Origin: Acidiflorens sp963847715
Lineage (GTDB): Bacteria > Acidobacteriota > Terriglobia > Terriglobales > Acidobacteriaceae
DNA length: 64,000 nucleotides
NCBI GenBank assembly: GCA_963847715.1
Contig: CAWKAZ010000005.1
Span: 248,001-312,000 of the forward strand
Direction: 5' to 3'
Positions 51,637-59,119 of this stretch are shown here, in pieces. Numbering within the stretch: position 1 is the stretch's first letter; every line of letters begins with the position of its first letter. The position numbers and the translations under genes are program-made. The notes under the pieces were generated by a model. It was not told the origin of the DNA. It searched no databases and saw only the letters and a program-made list of their open reading frames with translations.

Positions 51637-52722
51637 ATGCTTTTGTCTGGAATCTTCCCGCCCATTTCTACACCGTTCAACGCAGACGGGGAAGTCTATT
51701 ACAAGAAGATTGAGTCAAACGTCGAACGCTACTCGCGCACGCCGGTTGCTGGCATCGTAGTTCAGGGCTCGACTGGCGAAGCCATTCTGCTCTCTGATCA
51801 GGAACGTCGCGATGTCATGAAGGCCGCGATCGCCGCCGCTGCACCCAACAAAGTCATGATTGCAGGGACCGGCATTGAGTCTGCGCATGAGACCTTGCGG
51901 CTCACCGAATATGCGGCGGAGCTTGGATACGACGCCGCCATGGTGCGGACTCCGCATTACTACAAGAAGCAGATGGCGCCCGCCAACCTGCTCGCTTTTT
52001 ATCGCACTGTCGCAGACCGGTCATCGCTGCCGATCATCATCTACAACTTTCCGCAAGCTACCGGTTACGACATGCCGGCCGAGGTCGTTATCGAACTGGC
52101 TGGGCATCCCAACATTGCAGCCATCAAGGAATCAGGCGGCAATCTCGATAAAGTGAAAGCGATGGTTGAAGGAACGCGCCACGTGAAGCGGCAAGCAACC
52201 GTCACGGAGACGTTCGAAGCGGTAACTCCGCGCATGTTGAAGGCTGCTGCCGCGGAGAGCGAAAAGCAGAGCAGGGAACTGGTCAGCGTATCGTCGCTCA
52301 CGGGCGGCGCCACTGAGGCACCTTCAAAACCGTCATCGTCCGCCGTAACCGTAGTTGGCAAATTGAAAACGCGACAGAAGGAAGTTGGCTTCCAGGTGAT
52401 GGTCGGAGCGGCGCACCAACTCGAGCCGTCGCTTGGGCTGGGAGCAGTCGGCGCGATCCTCGCTTTCGCATGTCCGGCTCCCATGGCGTGCTACGAAATC
52501 TACGCTGCCCTGAAGGATGGTGACACAGCCCTCGCCCGAGAAAAGCAGGATCGCGTGAAACTGGCTGCCCAGCGCGTGGTCGGGGAGCTCGGGGTGCCGG
52601 GCGTGAAGTATTCGATGGACCTCAACGGCTATTATGGGGGTCCGGCACGGCTGCCGTTCTTGCCGCTTTCCGGCGAACAGAAGACTGAAATTGAGAAGCT
52701 GATGGCGGGGATTAAGAGCTAG
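51637..52722 (+). CDS. dihydrodipicolinate synthase/NAL family aldolase with insertion
   Basis: 361 residues against about 300 for the family. GSTGEAILLSDQER holds the pyruvate-carboxylate site near 44-48, YNFPQATGYD the catalytic Tyr near 138, and AIKESGGN the Schiff-base Lys near 163. After that, about 65 residues (roughly 185-255: LKAAAAESEKQSRELVSVSS, TEAPSKPSSSAVTVVGKLKT) interrupt the barrel before GAVGAILAFACPAPMACYEI. Substrate could be a 2-keto-3-deoxy sugar acid or 4-hydroxy-2-oxoglutarate. It is isolated from lysine genes. Confidence 0.85.
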   Translation: MLLSGIFPPISTPFNADGEVYYKKIESNVERYSRTPVAGIVVQGSTGEAILLSDQERRDVMKAAIAAAAPNKVMIAGTGIESAHETLRLTEYAAELGYDAAMVRTPHYYKKQMAPANLLAFYRTVADRSSLPIIIYNFPQATGYDMPAEVVIELAGHPNIAAIKESGGNLDKVKAMVEGTRHVKRQATVTETFEAVTPRMLKAAAAESEKQSRELVSVSSLTGGATEAPSKPSSSAVTVVGKLKTRQKEVGFQVMVGAAHQLEPSLGLGAVGAILAFACPAPMACYEIYAALKDGDTALAREKQDRVKLAAQRVVGELGVPGVKYSMDLNGYYGGPARLPFLPLSGEQKTEIEKLMAGIKS

Positions 52723-52829
52723 CCAGCTGTGAGCTAATGTCTCAGCTCGAAATCCCGGCGGCTAGCTTTCACCAACTTAAAGCCCACTTTCCATTGCCGT
52801 TCTGTTATTCCTATGCCACAATCCGGTGC

Positions 52830-53591
52830 ATGCGTTGGTTTTTTTTGCCGTGGTATCTTCTCACTGTAGCCGTTTCGTCTCTATGCGCCAAAGACATCCC
52901 CTTTCAGGTCGTTAGCTGGCCGGAATCGGGGCAGCCTGTGCTGCGGTTTACCTTTTCAAGGTTTAAGGAAATCGGCGGGATGGGCAAGGAGCGCACCTAT
53001 GTTACGGATACCGTTGCTGAAAACCTATCCGATAAGACTATCGGCAACGCAAGTTTCTTACTCTACGTATTCGACAAGAACAAAGCTCGAATCGGCGAGG
53101 GTTATATCAACCTGACCAATGTCAGTGTCGGGCAAACCGTGAAGTTCCAAATAACCCTCGCTGCATCAGGGAATCCTGCATCGTTAGCTGTTTCAAATAG
53201 CCCGGGTGCATCGCACACCGTGTCAACGACGGTCAACTCGGTACCACAGGGTGCGCTGCTGAAGGTTGACGGCAAGGAAATGGGTACAACGCCGAAAATT
53301 ATTGAGGTCGGAATCGGTAAACACGTGCTGGAATTCTCCAAAGAAGGTTTCAATACGGGGAAGTTTCCACTGGAAATCACCGCCCGTGATGCTTCCGGTG
53401 GAAGTGTTAGCTACGAGCTAGGCAGCGCGGTGCACGACACCGTCGAGTTGCGCGACGGATCGGTGCTCACTGGAGACCTGGTATCAGTCAACGGCATGCA
53501 AGTTGTGGTTCGCATCGGTGGAAATGCTCAAACATTTGACCGAAATCAGGTGAAGAGGATTCAGTTGACCGAACGCGATCCAGCTAACTAG
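52830..53591 (+). CDS. secreted PEGA domain protein
   Basis: 253 residues from ATG 52830, giving a signal peptide (MRWFFLPWYLLTVAVSSLCA). A first domain at about 30-115 is FxLYVFDKNKARIGEGYINL-like. A PEGA domain follows at about 135-200 (SVPQGALLKVDGKEMGTTPK, IGKHVLEFSKEGFNTGKFPL), and a short C-terminal domain (VELRDGSVLTGDLVSVNGMQ). PEGA modules are surface-layer-like beta folds. Function unknown. Confidence 0.75.
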   Translation: MRWFFLPWYLLTVAVSSLCAKDIPFQVVSWPESGQPVLRFTFSRFKEIGGMGKERTYVTDTVAENLSDKTIGNASFLLYVFDKNKARIGEGYINLTNVSVGQTVKFQITLAASGNPASLAVSNSPGASHTVSTTVNSVPQGALLKVDGKEMGTTPKIIEVGIGKHVLEFSKEGFNTGKFPLEITARDASGGSVSYELGSAVHDTVELRDGSVLTGDLVSVNGMQVVVRIGGNAQTFDRNQVKRIQLTERDPAN

Positions 53592-53611
53592 GTCTCCGAC
53601 ATCACAGTCGC

Positions 53612-53658
53612 TTGTGATCTGTGTCACTCCAAAGCTATAATTCGAACGAACGTTCGAA
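53612..53658 (+). promoter_or_regulatory. tetR-family gene promoter with overlapping operator
   Basis: TTGTGA (53612-53617) and TATAAT (53636-53641) are 18 bases apart. The palindrome TTCGAACG-AA-CGTTCGAA (53641-53658) starts at the -10 box and covers the expected transcription start, ending two bases before the ATG at 53661. An operator so placed would give tight autorepression. Confidence 0.75.
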
Positions 53659-53660
53659 CT

Positions 53661-54350
53661 ATGGCTACTATTCCCACCGTGCGCGCAGCTCGAAATGCTC
53701 GGAGAAGTCCAAGTCACGCGCTAGCGACCCGCTATGACCGTCGATTGGGGCAGATTCTCGACCACGCCACGGAGGTCTTCTGCTTGAAAGGGTATGAAGG
53801 TGCCTCGATGCGCGATCTCTCGCGTGCCACGGGCATGTCACTGGCTGGACTCTATTACTATTTCGAGTCGAAGGAGCGACTGCTTTTTTTGATTCAGAAA
53901 CACACCTTCACCACCATTCTCGATCGGCTCAAGGTGCGGCTGACTAGCACGGAAGATCCCGAGCAGCGCGTTCGCATCTTTATCCTCAATCACCTCGAAT
54001 ATTTTGTCAGCAACCAGCGGGGGCTGAAGGTGCTCTCGCACGAAGACGAATCTCTGAAGAACGGCCTGAGTTCGGAGATCGCTGCTATCAAGCGCGAGTA
54101 CTACCGGATCTGCCTCGGTCTGATGGAAAACCTCCGGGATAAGCGCGGCTTGGATGTCACTCCGCGCACTGCCGTGATGAGCCTGTTCGGCATGATCAAC
54201 TGGATTTACACCTGGTACAACCCGCGAGTGGACGGCAATGCCGAAACGCTGGCGGAGCAAATGAGTGACATTGTTCTCAACGGAATTGTGCGCGGAGGCA
54301 AGCGGCCCCTGAAGGGGCAGTCAAAATTGAAGAAGTTTAGGCATCGCTGA
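53661..54350 (+). CDS. TetR/AcrR family regulator (FadR-type acyl-CoA context)
   Basis: 229 residues. The helix-turn-helix spans about 28-75: RLGQILDHATEVFCLKGYEG, ASMRDLSRATGMSLAGLYYY, FESKERLLF. The ligand domain follows, with a C-terminal TetR_C-like helix set and a basic tail. It precedes two enoyl-CoA hydratases and a BoxB/PaaA-like protein, and its GAACG/CGTTC operator is of the type used by acyl-CoA-responsive TetR proteins. An 8-bp hairpin (GGCATCGC/GCGATGCC) overlaps the stop codon. Confidence 0.9.
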   Translation: MATIPTVRAARNARRSPSHALATRYDRRLGQILDHATEVFCLKGYEGASMRDLSRATGMSLAGLYYYFESKERLLFLIQKHTFTTILDRLKVRLTSTEDPEQRVRIFILNHLEYFVSNQRGLKVLSHEDESLKNGLSSEIAAIKREYYRICLGLMENLRDKRGLDVTPRTAVMSLFGMINWIYTWYNPRVDGNAETLAEQMSDIVLNGIVRGGKRPLKGQSKLKKFRHR

Positions 54351-54429
54351 AGCGATGCCCTGATACGAACCCGGCTTACGAACCCGATTTACGCAGCAAC
54401 TGTGCGGAAACTATCTTAAGGAGCAACCC

Positions 54430-55251
54430 ATGGCAACCACTCTGCAGCCGACGACCGGCGAAGCGACTAAACAACTTATCAACTATCGCACCGACGCCGG
54501 TGTGGCCGTGATCGAGATGAACGATCCTCCGGCGAACACTTACACCTATGAGATGAACCGCCAACTGGACGAGGCGATCCTGAGGGCGCGTATGGACAAC
54601 GACGTCTATGTGATCGTGCTGACTGGCGTGGGGGATAAGTTCTTCTCCGCCGGCGCGAACATCAAGATGCTTGCCTCGGTCGATCCGACGTTCAAGTACT
54701 ACTTCTGCCTGCACGCCAATGAGACGCTGCTGCGGCTAGAGCACACGCCGAAGCTCGTCATCGCCGCGATCAATGGTCATTGCGTCGGCGGAGGCCTCGA
54801 GATTGCGATGGCGGCCGATCTCCGCATCGCTCGTAAGGATGCCGGCAAGATTGGCTTGCCGGAAGTAAATCTCGGAGTTCTTCCCGGGACCGGGGGAACA
54901 CAGCGTCTGTCGCGGTTAGTAGGGAAGAGCAAGGCCATTGAGCTGATGATTACGGGCAACACGTTCTCGTTCGAAGAAGCGCAGGAGTTCGGCATCGTGA
55001 ACGACATCTTCGAGCGCGACGGTTTCATGGAGAACATCATGGAATACGCGCGGCAGTTCACTCCGCCGAACAAAGCTGCCAAGGCAGTGGGCCGTATCAA
55101 ACGCGCCGTGCAGACGGGATGGGAGATTCCGATGGAGTCGGCGTTGGCTGTGGAGCGCGAGAACCAGCAGATTCTGTTCCAGAGCGAAGACGCTAAGGAA
55201 GGACTGGCGGCTTACGTGGAGAAGCGGCCGGCGGTATTTACAGCGAAGTAG
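54430..55251 (+). CDS. enoyl-CoA hydratase/isomerase family protein 1
   Basis: 273 residues from ATG 54430, with AAGGAG upstream. Crotonase fold: FFSAGANIKMLA near 74 forms the first oxyanion-hole strand; AAINGHCVGGGLEIAMAADL and GLPEVNLGVLPGTGGTQRLS carry the second oxyanion Gly and the catalytic Glu (E in LPEVNLG). Hydrates or isomerises acyl-CoA. First structural gene after the TetR regulator. Confidence 0.92.
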   Translation: MATTLQPTTGEATKQLINYRTDAGVAVIEMNDPPANTYTYEMNRQLDEAILRARMDNDVYVIVLTGVGDKFFSAGANIKMLASVDPTFKYYFCLHANETLLRLEHTPKLVIAAINGHCVGGGLEIAMAADLRIARKDAGKIGLPEVNLGVLPGTGGTQRLSRLVGKSKAIELMITGNTFSFEEAQEFGIVNDIFERDGFMENIMEYARQFTPPNKAAKAVGRIKRAVQTGWEIPMESALAVERENQQILFQSEDAKEGLAAYVEKRPAVFTAK

Positions 55252-55256
55252 AAAAT

Positions 55257-55325
55257 AGCCGTTAGCACTTAGCGTTTAGCTTTTAGCTTCTGGCAATGTG
55301 AAGTGGCTAACTGAGCTAAATGCAG
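55257..55325. repeat. heptad-period array
   Basis: TTAGCAC/TTAGCGT/TTAGCTT/TTAGCTT at 55262-55290, with a looser complementary GGCTAACTGAGCTAAAT block at 55302-55320. It lies inside the TetR-controlled cluster between two genes. A sister array (TTAGCCG/TTAGCTC/TTAGCTT) is at 58147-58168. Confidence 0.6.
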
Positions 55326-55357
55326 CAGCCAAACAACCGCGGAGATAGGACAAATCT

Positions 55358-56533
55358 ATGCCGGGCAAAGTAGCAAAAATCGGAAGCTTCAGCGATTGGG
55401 TCGGTCTGTTCAACGAATGGCGCAAGGAAGTCGGCGTCGATAAAGACGACGTTGAAGCCTTCCACTTCGACACACTTTACGGCGCGATCGAGACCGAAGA
55501 AATCCAGTTCGGCTCTTACAAAGGCCGCAACAAGTGGGAGAACCTGCGACAGGTGCCCACCCAGCAGATGCGCGATGCTCTGATGAACATGATCATCTAC
55601 CAAGGCGATACGGAATTCGCCAGCGTGGAACAGCAGCGCAACCTGTTCGAAACGGCTCCGACGGAATGGGATCGGCGTGCGCTCACTCGGGTCATGATTG
55701 AGGAGATGCGACACGGCTGGCAGATGTGCGCGCTGCTCATCGATTTCTTCGGCTCGTCGGGCAAAGTCGAGGCTCAAAAGATGCTGGAGCGACGGGCGTT
55801 CGAAAACAAACGCCTGCTTGGCACTTTCAACGTGGACGTCGATAACTGGCTCGACTTCTTCACCTACACCGATTTCGTTGATCGCGACGGCAAATTCCAG
55901 CTGCAGATGCTGAAGTATTCGTCTTTCGCTCCGCTTGGACGTTCGACCTCCTATATGTTGCGCGAGGAAGCGTTCCATATGGGAACTGGCAACGATGGCC
56001 TGCGCCGGGTGGTTGAGGCCGGAGTGATTCCGCAATGGCTTCTGCAAAAGTATCTGAACAAGTGGATCTCTAGTTCGTTTGACCTCTTCGGCACCGATCA
56101 TTCCTCGTCGGCGCACTGGGCATACGTCTGGGGCATCAAGGGGCGCTATGACGAACTAAAGAACGACAAGGCGGCCGACCTCGACGACCTTAACGACTAC
56201 AGCCGCCATCTTTATCGAGAAGAAGTAGCCGGATTAGTCGAGCGCCTGAACACCTTCCTGAAGCCGGGCGAAAAGAAGTTCTACACACCTGACATTCATT
56301 TCAATCGCAATATTGGCAAATGGGCGGGTCAGAAATATCACTGCGAAACCGGCGAGCCGCTGGACGACCGCAGCTACCAGCAACACTGCGAAGAGAATCT
56401 TCCGAGTGCGAAAGATAAGGAATTGCTGCTCGACATTATTCGCAACGAGAAGAAGTGGATCAAGGAGAAAGAAGGCGCGCGTGATCCTCTGGCTACCATT
56501 GGAGAGCCGCGCAAATCGGCGATCAACATCTAG
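55358..56533 (+). CDS. BoxB/PaaA-like di-iron epoxidase family protein
   Basis: 391 residues. Ferritin-like four-helix features: EEMRHGWQMCALLIDFFGSS near 115 (E..H ligand pair), YMLREEAFHMGTGNDGL near 205 (second E..H pair), plus acidic residues in YQGDTEFASVEQQRN near 87. The pattern resembles benzoyl-CoA 2,3-epoxidase BoxB and phenylacetyl-CoA epoxidase PaaA, but the protein is shorter than BoxB (about 475). Flanked by two crotonases, as BoxB is by BoxC. A reductase partner (BoxA or PaaE) is not in the window. Confidence 0.8.
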   Translation: MPGKVAKIGSFSDWVGLFNEWRKEVGVDKDDVEAFHFDTLYGAIETEEIQFGSYKGRNKWENLRQVPTQQMRDALMNMIIYQGDTEFASVEQQRNLFETAPTEWDRRALTRVMIEEMRHGWQMCALLIDFFGSSGKVEAQKMLERRAFENKRLLGTFNVDVDNWLDFFTYTDFVDRDGKFQLQMLKYSSFAPLGRSTSYMLREEAFHMGTGNDGLRRVVEAGVIPQWLLQKYLNKWISSSFDLFGTDHSSSAHWAYVWGIKGRYDELKNDKAADLDDLNDYSRHLYREEVAGLVERLNTFLKPGEKKFYTPDIHFNRNIGKWAGQKYHCETGEPLDDRSYQQHCEENLPSAKDKELLLDIIRNEKKWIKEKEGARDPLATIGEPRKSAINI

Positions 56534-56540
56534 GTCTGGG

Positions 56541-57317
56541 ATGACTACAACTACGACAAGTCGAGTTGAAGTCGTTGATGCCACCTCTATCGCACGCGTC
56601 AAACTGATTAACCCTCCGTTGAACGTGATCGATCTGGCGATGGCGCGCGACCTATTCCGCGCTGTCACCGAGATTGAATCGCGTAACGATATCTCAGTCG
56701 TTGTGTTCGAAGGCGGCTCCCGAGCTTTCTCCGCTGGCGTCGATATCAAGGCCCACCTCCCCGAGCAGATTCACGAGATGCTCACCGGTTTTCACGCGGT
56801 GATTCGCGCGATCGTAGCTTCGCGCAAAGTGACCATTGCATGGGTCCAGGGAACCTGCCTCGGTGGCGGAGCCGAACTTGCCGCGGTCTGCGACATCGTC
56901 TATACCGCTCGTGATGCTGTTTGGGGCTTCCCCGAGATCAAACTGGGCTGCTATCCCCCGGTGGCAGCCGTCGCCCTGCCAGCGCTGGTGGGCCAGAAGC
57001 GCGCTTCGGAGCTGATCTTGACCGGCAGACAGATCTCCGGGGACGAGGCAGTTTCGATTGGGTTGGCAAATCGATCCGCTCGATCGGAAGAGCTCGAAAA
57101 TGTTGTGAACGAAACGCTCGCCGAACTCCGCCAACTGAGCCCCGTAGCGCTCGCCCACGCCAAGAAAGCCATCTATACCTGGGATGCAATTCACTTCGAC
57201 AAGGGTCTCGCGCGCGCAGAAAAGATTTATCTCGAAGAACTCATCTCGACCGCGGACGCGCGCGAGGGTATCATAGCCTTCCTCGACAAACGATCGCCGA
57301 AATGGACAGGCAAATAG
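56541..57317 (+). CDS. enoyl-CoA hydratase/isomerase family protein 2
   Basis: 258 residues from ATG 56541, seven bases after the di-iron protein stop. Crotonase motifs: AFSAGVDIKAHL, AWVQGTCLGGGAELAAVCDI and GFPEIKLGCYPPVAAVALPA (E in FPEIKLG). It resembles cyclohexa-1,5-dienecarbonyl-CoA hydratase and similar aromatic-CoA crotonases more than classical FadB, though this is judged by eye. The order TetR, ECH, epoxidase, ECH suggests one acyl-CoA pathway. Confidence 0.88.
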   Translation: MTTTTTSRVEVVDATSIARVKLINPPLNVIDLAMARDLFRAVTEIESRNDISVVVFEGGSRAFSAGVDIKAHLPEQIHEMLTGFHAVIRAIVASRKVTIAWVQGTCLGGGAELAAVCDIVYTARDAVWGFPEIKLGCYPPVAAVALPALVGQKRASELILTGRQISGDEAVSIGLANRSARSEELENVVNETLAELRQLSPVALAHAKKAIYTWDAIHFDKGLARAEKIYLEELISTADAREGIIAFLDKRSPKWTGK

Positions 57318-57736
57318 AGACACGGGACGCGAAGGTCGCCGCGAAGCTGTCCTACAGCTCCGGGCATCTGATGTGCCGCACTCCCTTGTGGGGAGTGGCA
57401 GGCTTTCTCGGTTGTGCCTACTTCTCCTGGATCTCTTTCGGCCACGTCACCCGCCACGAATACGACTGGCCGCATGACCTCTGGACTGCTGCGACGTATA
57501 TCGTTTGGATCCTTTTGTTGCTCGGTCTTGCCCTCGATACGCGCTGCCTACGCGAACGCTTGTTTTTCGGCATACTCGTTGCAAATTTCGTGGTCGGTTG
57601 TGGATTGACACTTTGGGTGGATGTTCCGACGGCTGATGTTCGTCTCGCTCGAATCGGAACCGGTGCGCTGTGGGGGTTAGCAGCCGTGGTAAGCATAACA
57701 ACTCTGGGTGGCGCGGCGCAGCGATCAAGAGAATGA
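57302..57736 (+). CDS. small membrane protein overlapping the crotonase gene
   Basis: 144 residues from ATG 57302, which overlaps the end of the previous gene by 16 bases; an internal ATG at 57371 is an alternative. Four hydrophobic helices: GVAGFLGCAYFSWISFG, WTAATYIVWILLLLGLAL, FFGILVANFVVGCGLTLWV, IGTGALWGLAAVVSITTL. Family unknown. It appears to be part of the same transcript. Confidence 0.65.
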   Translation: MDRQIETRDAKVAAKLSYSSGHLMCRTPLWGVAGFLGCAYFSWISFGHVTRHEYDWPHDLWTAATYIVWILLLLGLALDTRCLRERLFFGILVANFVVGCGLTLWVDVPTADVRLARIGTGALWGLAAVVSITTLGGAAQRSRE

Positions 57737-57775
57737 GCGAAATTCCATTTGATTGACGAAACAACGAAGGGTTCC

Positions 57776-57807
57776 TGAGACCTGACGCGTTAGACCTGAG
57801 ACCTTAC
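57776..57807. repeat. heptad-period array
   Basis: CTGAGAC/CTGACGC/GTTAGAC/CTGAGAC units, ending three bases before the rhodanese ATG. Confidence 0.55.
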
Positions 57808-57810
57808 ACA

Positions 57811-58134
57811 ATGGACTTCGAAATCTCTCCCGGCCAAGTCAAGTCGCTGCAGAAGACGGGTGAAACGTTCACGCTGCTCGATGTTCGCGAGCCCTGGGAA
57901 TACGAAGCCTCCCACATCGTTGGATCGAAGCACATCCCGATGGGCGATATTCCGACACGTGCTCACCGGGAACTCGATCCTGACGACCATATCGTGGTGA
58001 TGTGTCATCACGGCGTGCGTTCGTTGTCTGTCACGAATTGGCTGCGGCAGCAGGGATACGAAAAAGTGCAATCCATGCGCGGCGGTATCGATGGATGGGC
58101 GCGGACCGTGGATCCGAAAGTGCCTTTGTACTGA
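57811..58134 (+). CDS. rhodanese-like domain protein
   Basis: 107 residues, a single rhodanese domain: TLLDVREPWEYEASHIVGSK HIP block, then VVMCHHGVRSLSVTNWL with the active Cys at residue 65, and SMRGGIDGWARTVDP at the end. It transfers sulfane sulfur or works as a redox/ThiS-type helper. The loop CHHGVRS differs slightly from the common CRSG.RS. It lies within the acyl-CoA cluster, but a functional tie is unclear. Confidence 0.9.
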   Translation: MDFEISPGQVKSLQKTGETFTLLDVREPWEYEASHIVGSKHIPMGDIPTRAHRELDPDDHIVVMCHHGVRSLSVTNWLRQQGYEKVQSMRGGIDGWARTVDPKVPLY

Positions 58135-58167
58135 AGAATCCAGCTATTAGCCGTTAGCTCTTAGCTT

Positions 58168-59028
58168 TTGGCAAACGCCAATACCTTGATTACCGACTGC
58201 CACATCCACATCGAACCGATCGGAATGATGAAGCCCTCTGCTCTGGAATTGATCCGGGGCAAGCGCGCAAATTTCGATGAGATTGCCGGCTATTCGACCT
58301 CTCCTGCTGCGTTTTTGAAGTATCTGGACCGTTGCGGCGTTGACCGGGCGGCGCTGATCAATTATGTGGCGCCTGAGGTGATGGGCCTGACCGCGGAGGT
58401 CAACCAGTTTGTTGCGAATTATGTGAAACACGATCCCAAGCGCTTGATCTCGTGTGGCAGCCTGCATCCTCGGCACAGCACCAACATCATGGCCGATGTC
58501 GATCAACTTCTGCGCCTCGGCCTGCGCATGATCAAGATTCATCCGCCGCATCAACTGCTTTATCCAAACGATTATCTGCACGGAGTGAAGGAACTGGAGA
58601 TCATCTACCGCGCGGCCGAAGCCAGCGGAATTCCGGTGATGTTCCACACTGGAACGTCGGTGTTTCCTGGGGCGCGCAATAAGTTCGGGGACCCGATCTA
58701 TGTCGATGATGTTGCGGTCGATTTCCCGAAGCTCAAAATCATTTTGGCGCACGGCGGACGGCCGCTCTGGATGGATACTGCGTTCTTTCTGCTGCGGCGC
58801 CACGCCAACGTTTATCTGGAGATTAGCGGCATCCCGCCCAAGAGTTTGCTGACGTATTTCCCGCGCCTGCCGGAGATCGCCCATAAAACAATGTTCGGGA
58901 CTGATTGGCCGAGCCCCGGCGTGGAAGATGTCAAACGGAATCTGGATGACTTCCGGACTTTGCCGATTAGCAGCGAAATGCGGGACCAGATATTGGGCAA
59001 GACAGCGGCCTCGCTCTGGCCCGAGTAG
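58168..59028 (+). CDS. amidohydrolase family (amidohydrolase_2) protein
   Basis: 286 residues. TDCHIHIEPIG near 9 gives the metal HxH; HTGTSVFPGARN, LAHGGRPLWMDTAF and FGTDWPSPGVEDVKRNLDDF supply the second His, third His and the metal Asp. The group contains decarboxylases such as ACMSD and 2,3-dihydroxybenzoate decarboxylase, fitting an aromatic context. The start is a TTG lying inside a TTAGCTT heptad array, so the ancestral start may have been displaced. Confidence 0.85.
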   Translation: MANANTLITDCHIHIEPIGMMKPSALELIRGKRANFDEIAGYSTSPAAFLKYLDRCGVDRAALINYVAPEVMGLTAEVNQFVANYVKHDPKRLISCGSLHPRHSTNIMADVDQLLRLGLRMIKIHPPHQLLYPNDYLHGVKELEIIYRAAEASGIPVMFHTGTSVFPGARNKFGDPIYVDDVAVDFPKLKIILAHGGRPLWMDTAFFLLRRHANVYLEISGIPPKSLLTYFPRLPEIAHKTMFGTDWPSPGVEDVKRNLDDFRTLPISSEMRDQILGKTAASLWPE

Positions 59029-59040
59029 GGAGTTGGAAGC

Positions 59041-59083
59041 CCAGGTTAGCGCCCAAAGTGCGGGCGCGAACCTGGGGCACAGT
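59041..59083. repeat. palindromic repeat CCCAGGTTAGCGCCC type, copy 2
   Basis: GCCCAGGTTAGCGCCCAAAG and GCGGGCGCGAACCTGGGGCAC, a perfect-looking stem with a short loop. Nearly identical to 32199-32246. It lies between convergent genes. Confidence 0.65.
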
Positions 59084-59119
59084 GCTGAGTGATCTAGTAG
59101 TGGGGACCCAAGCTGACAG

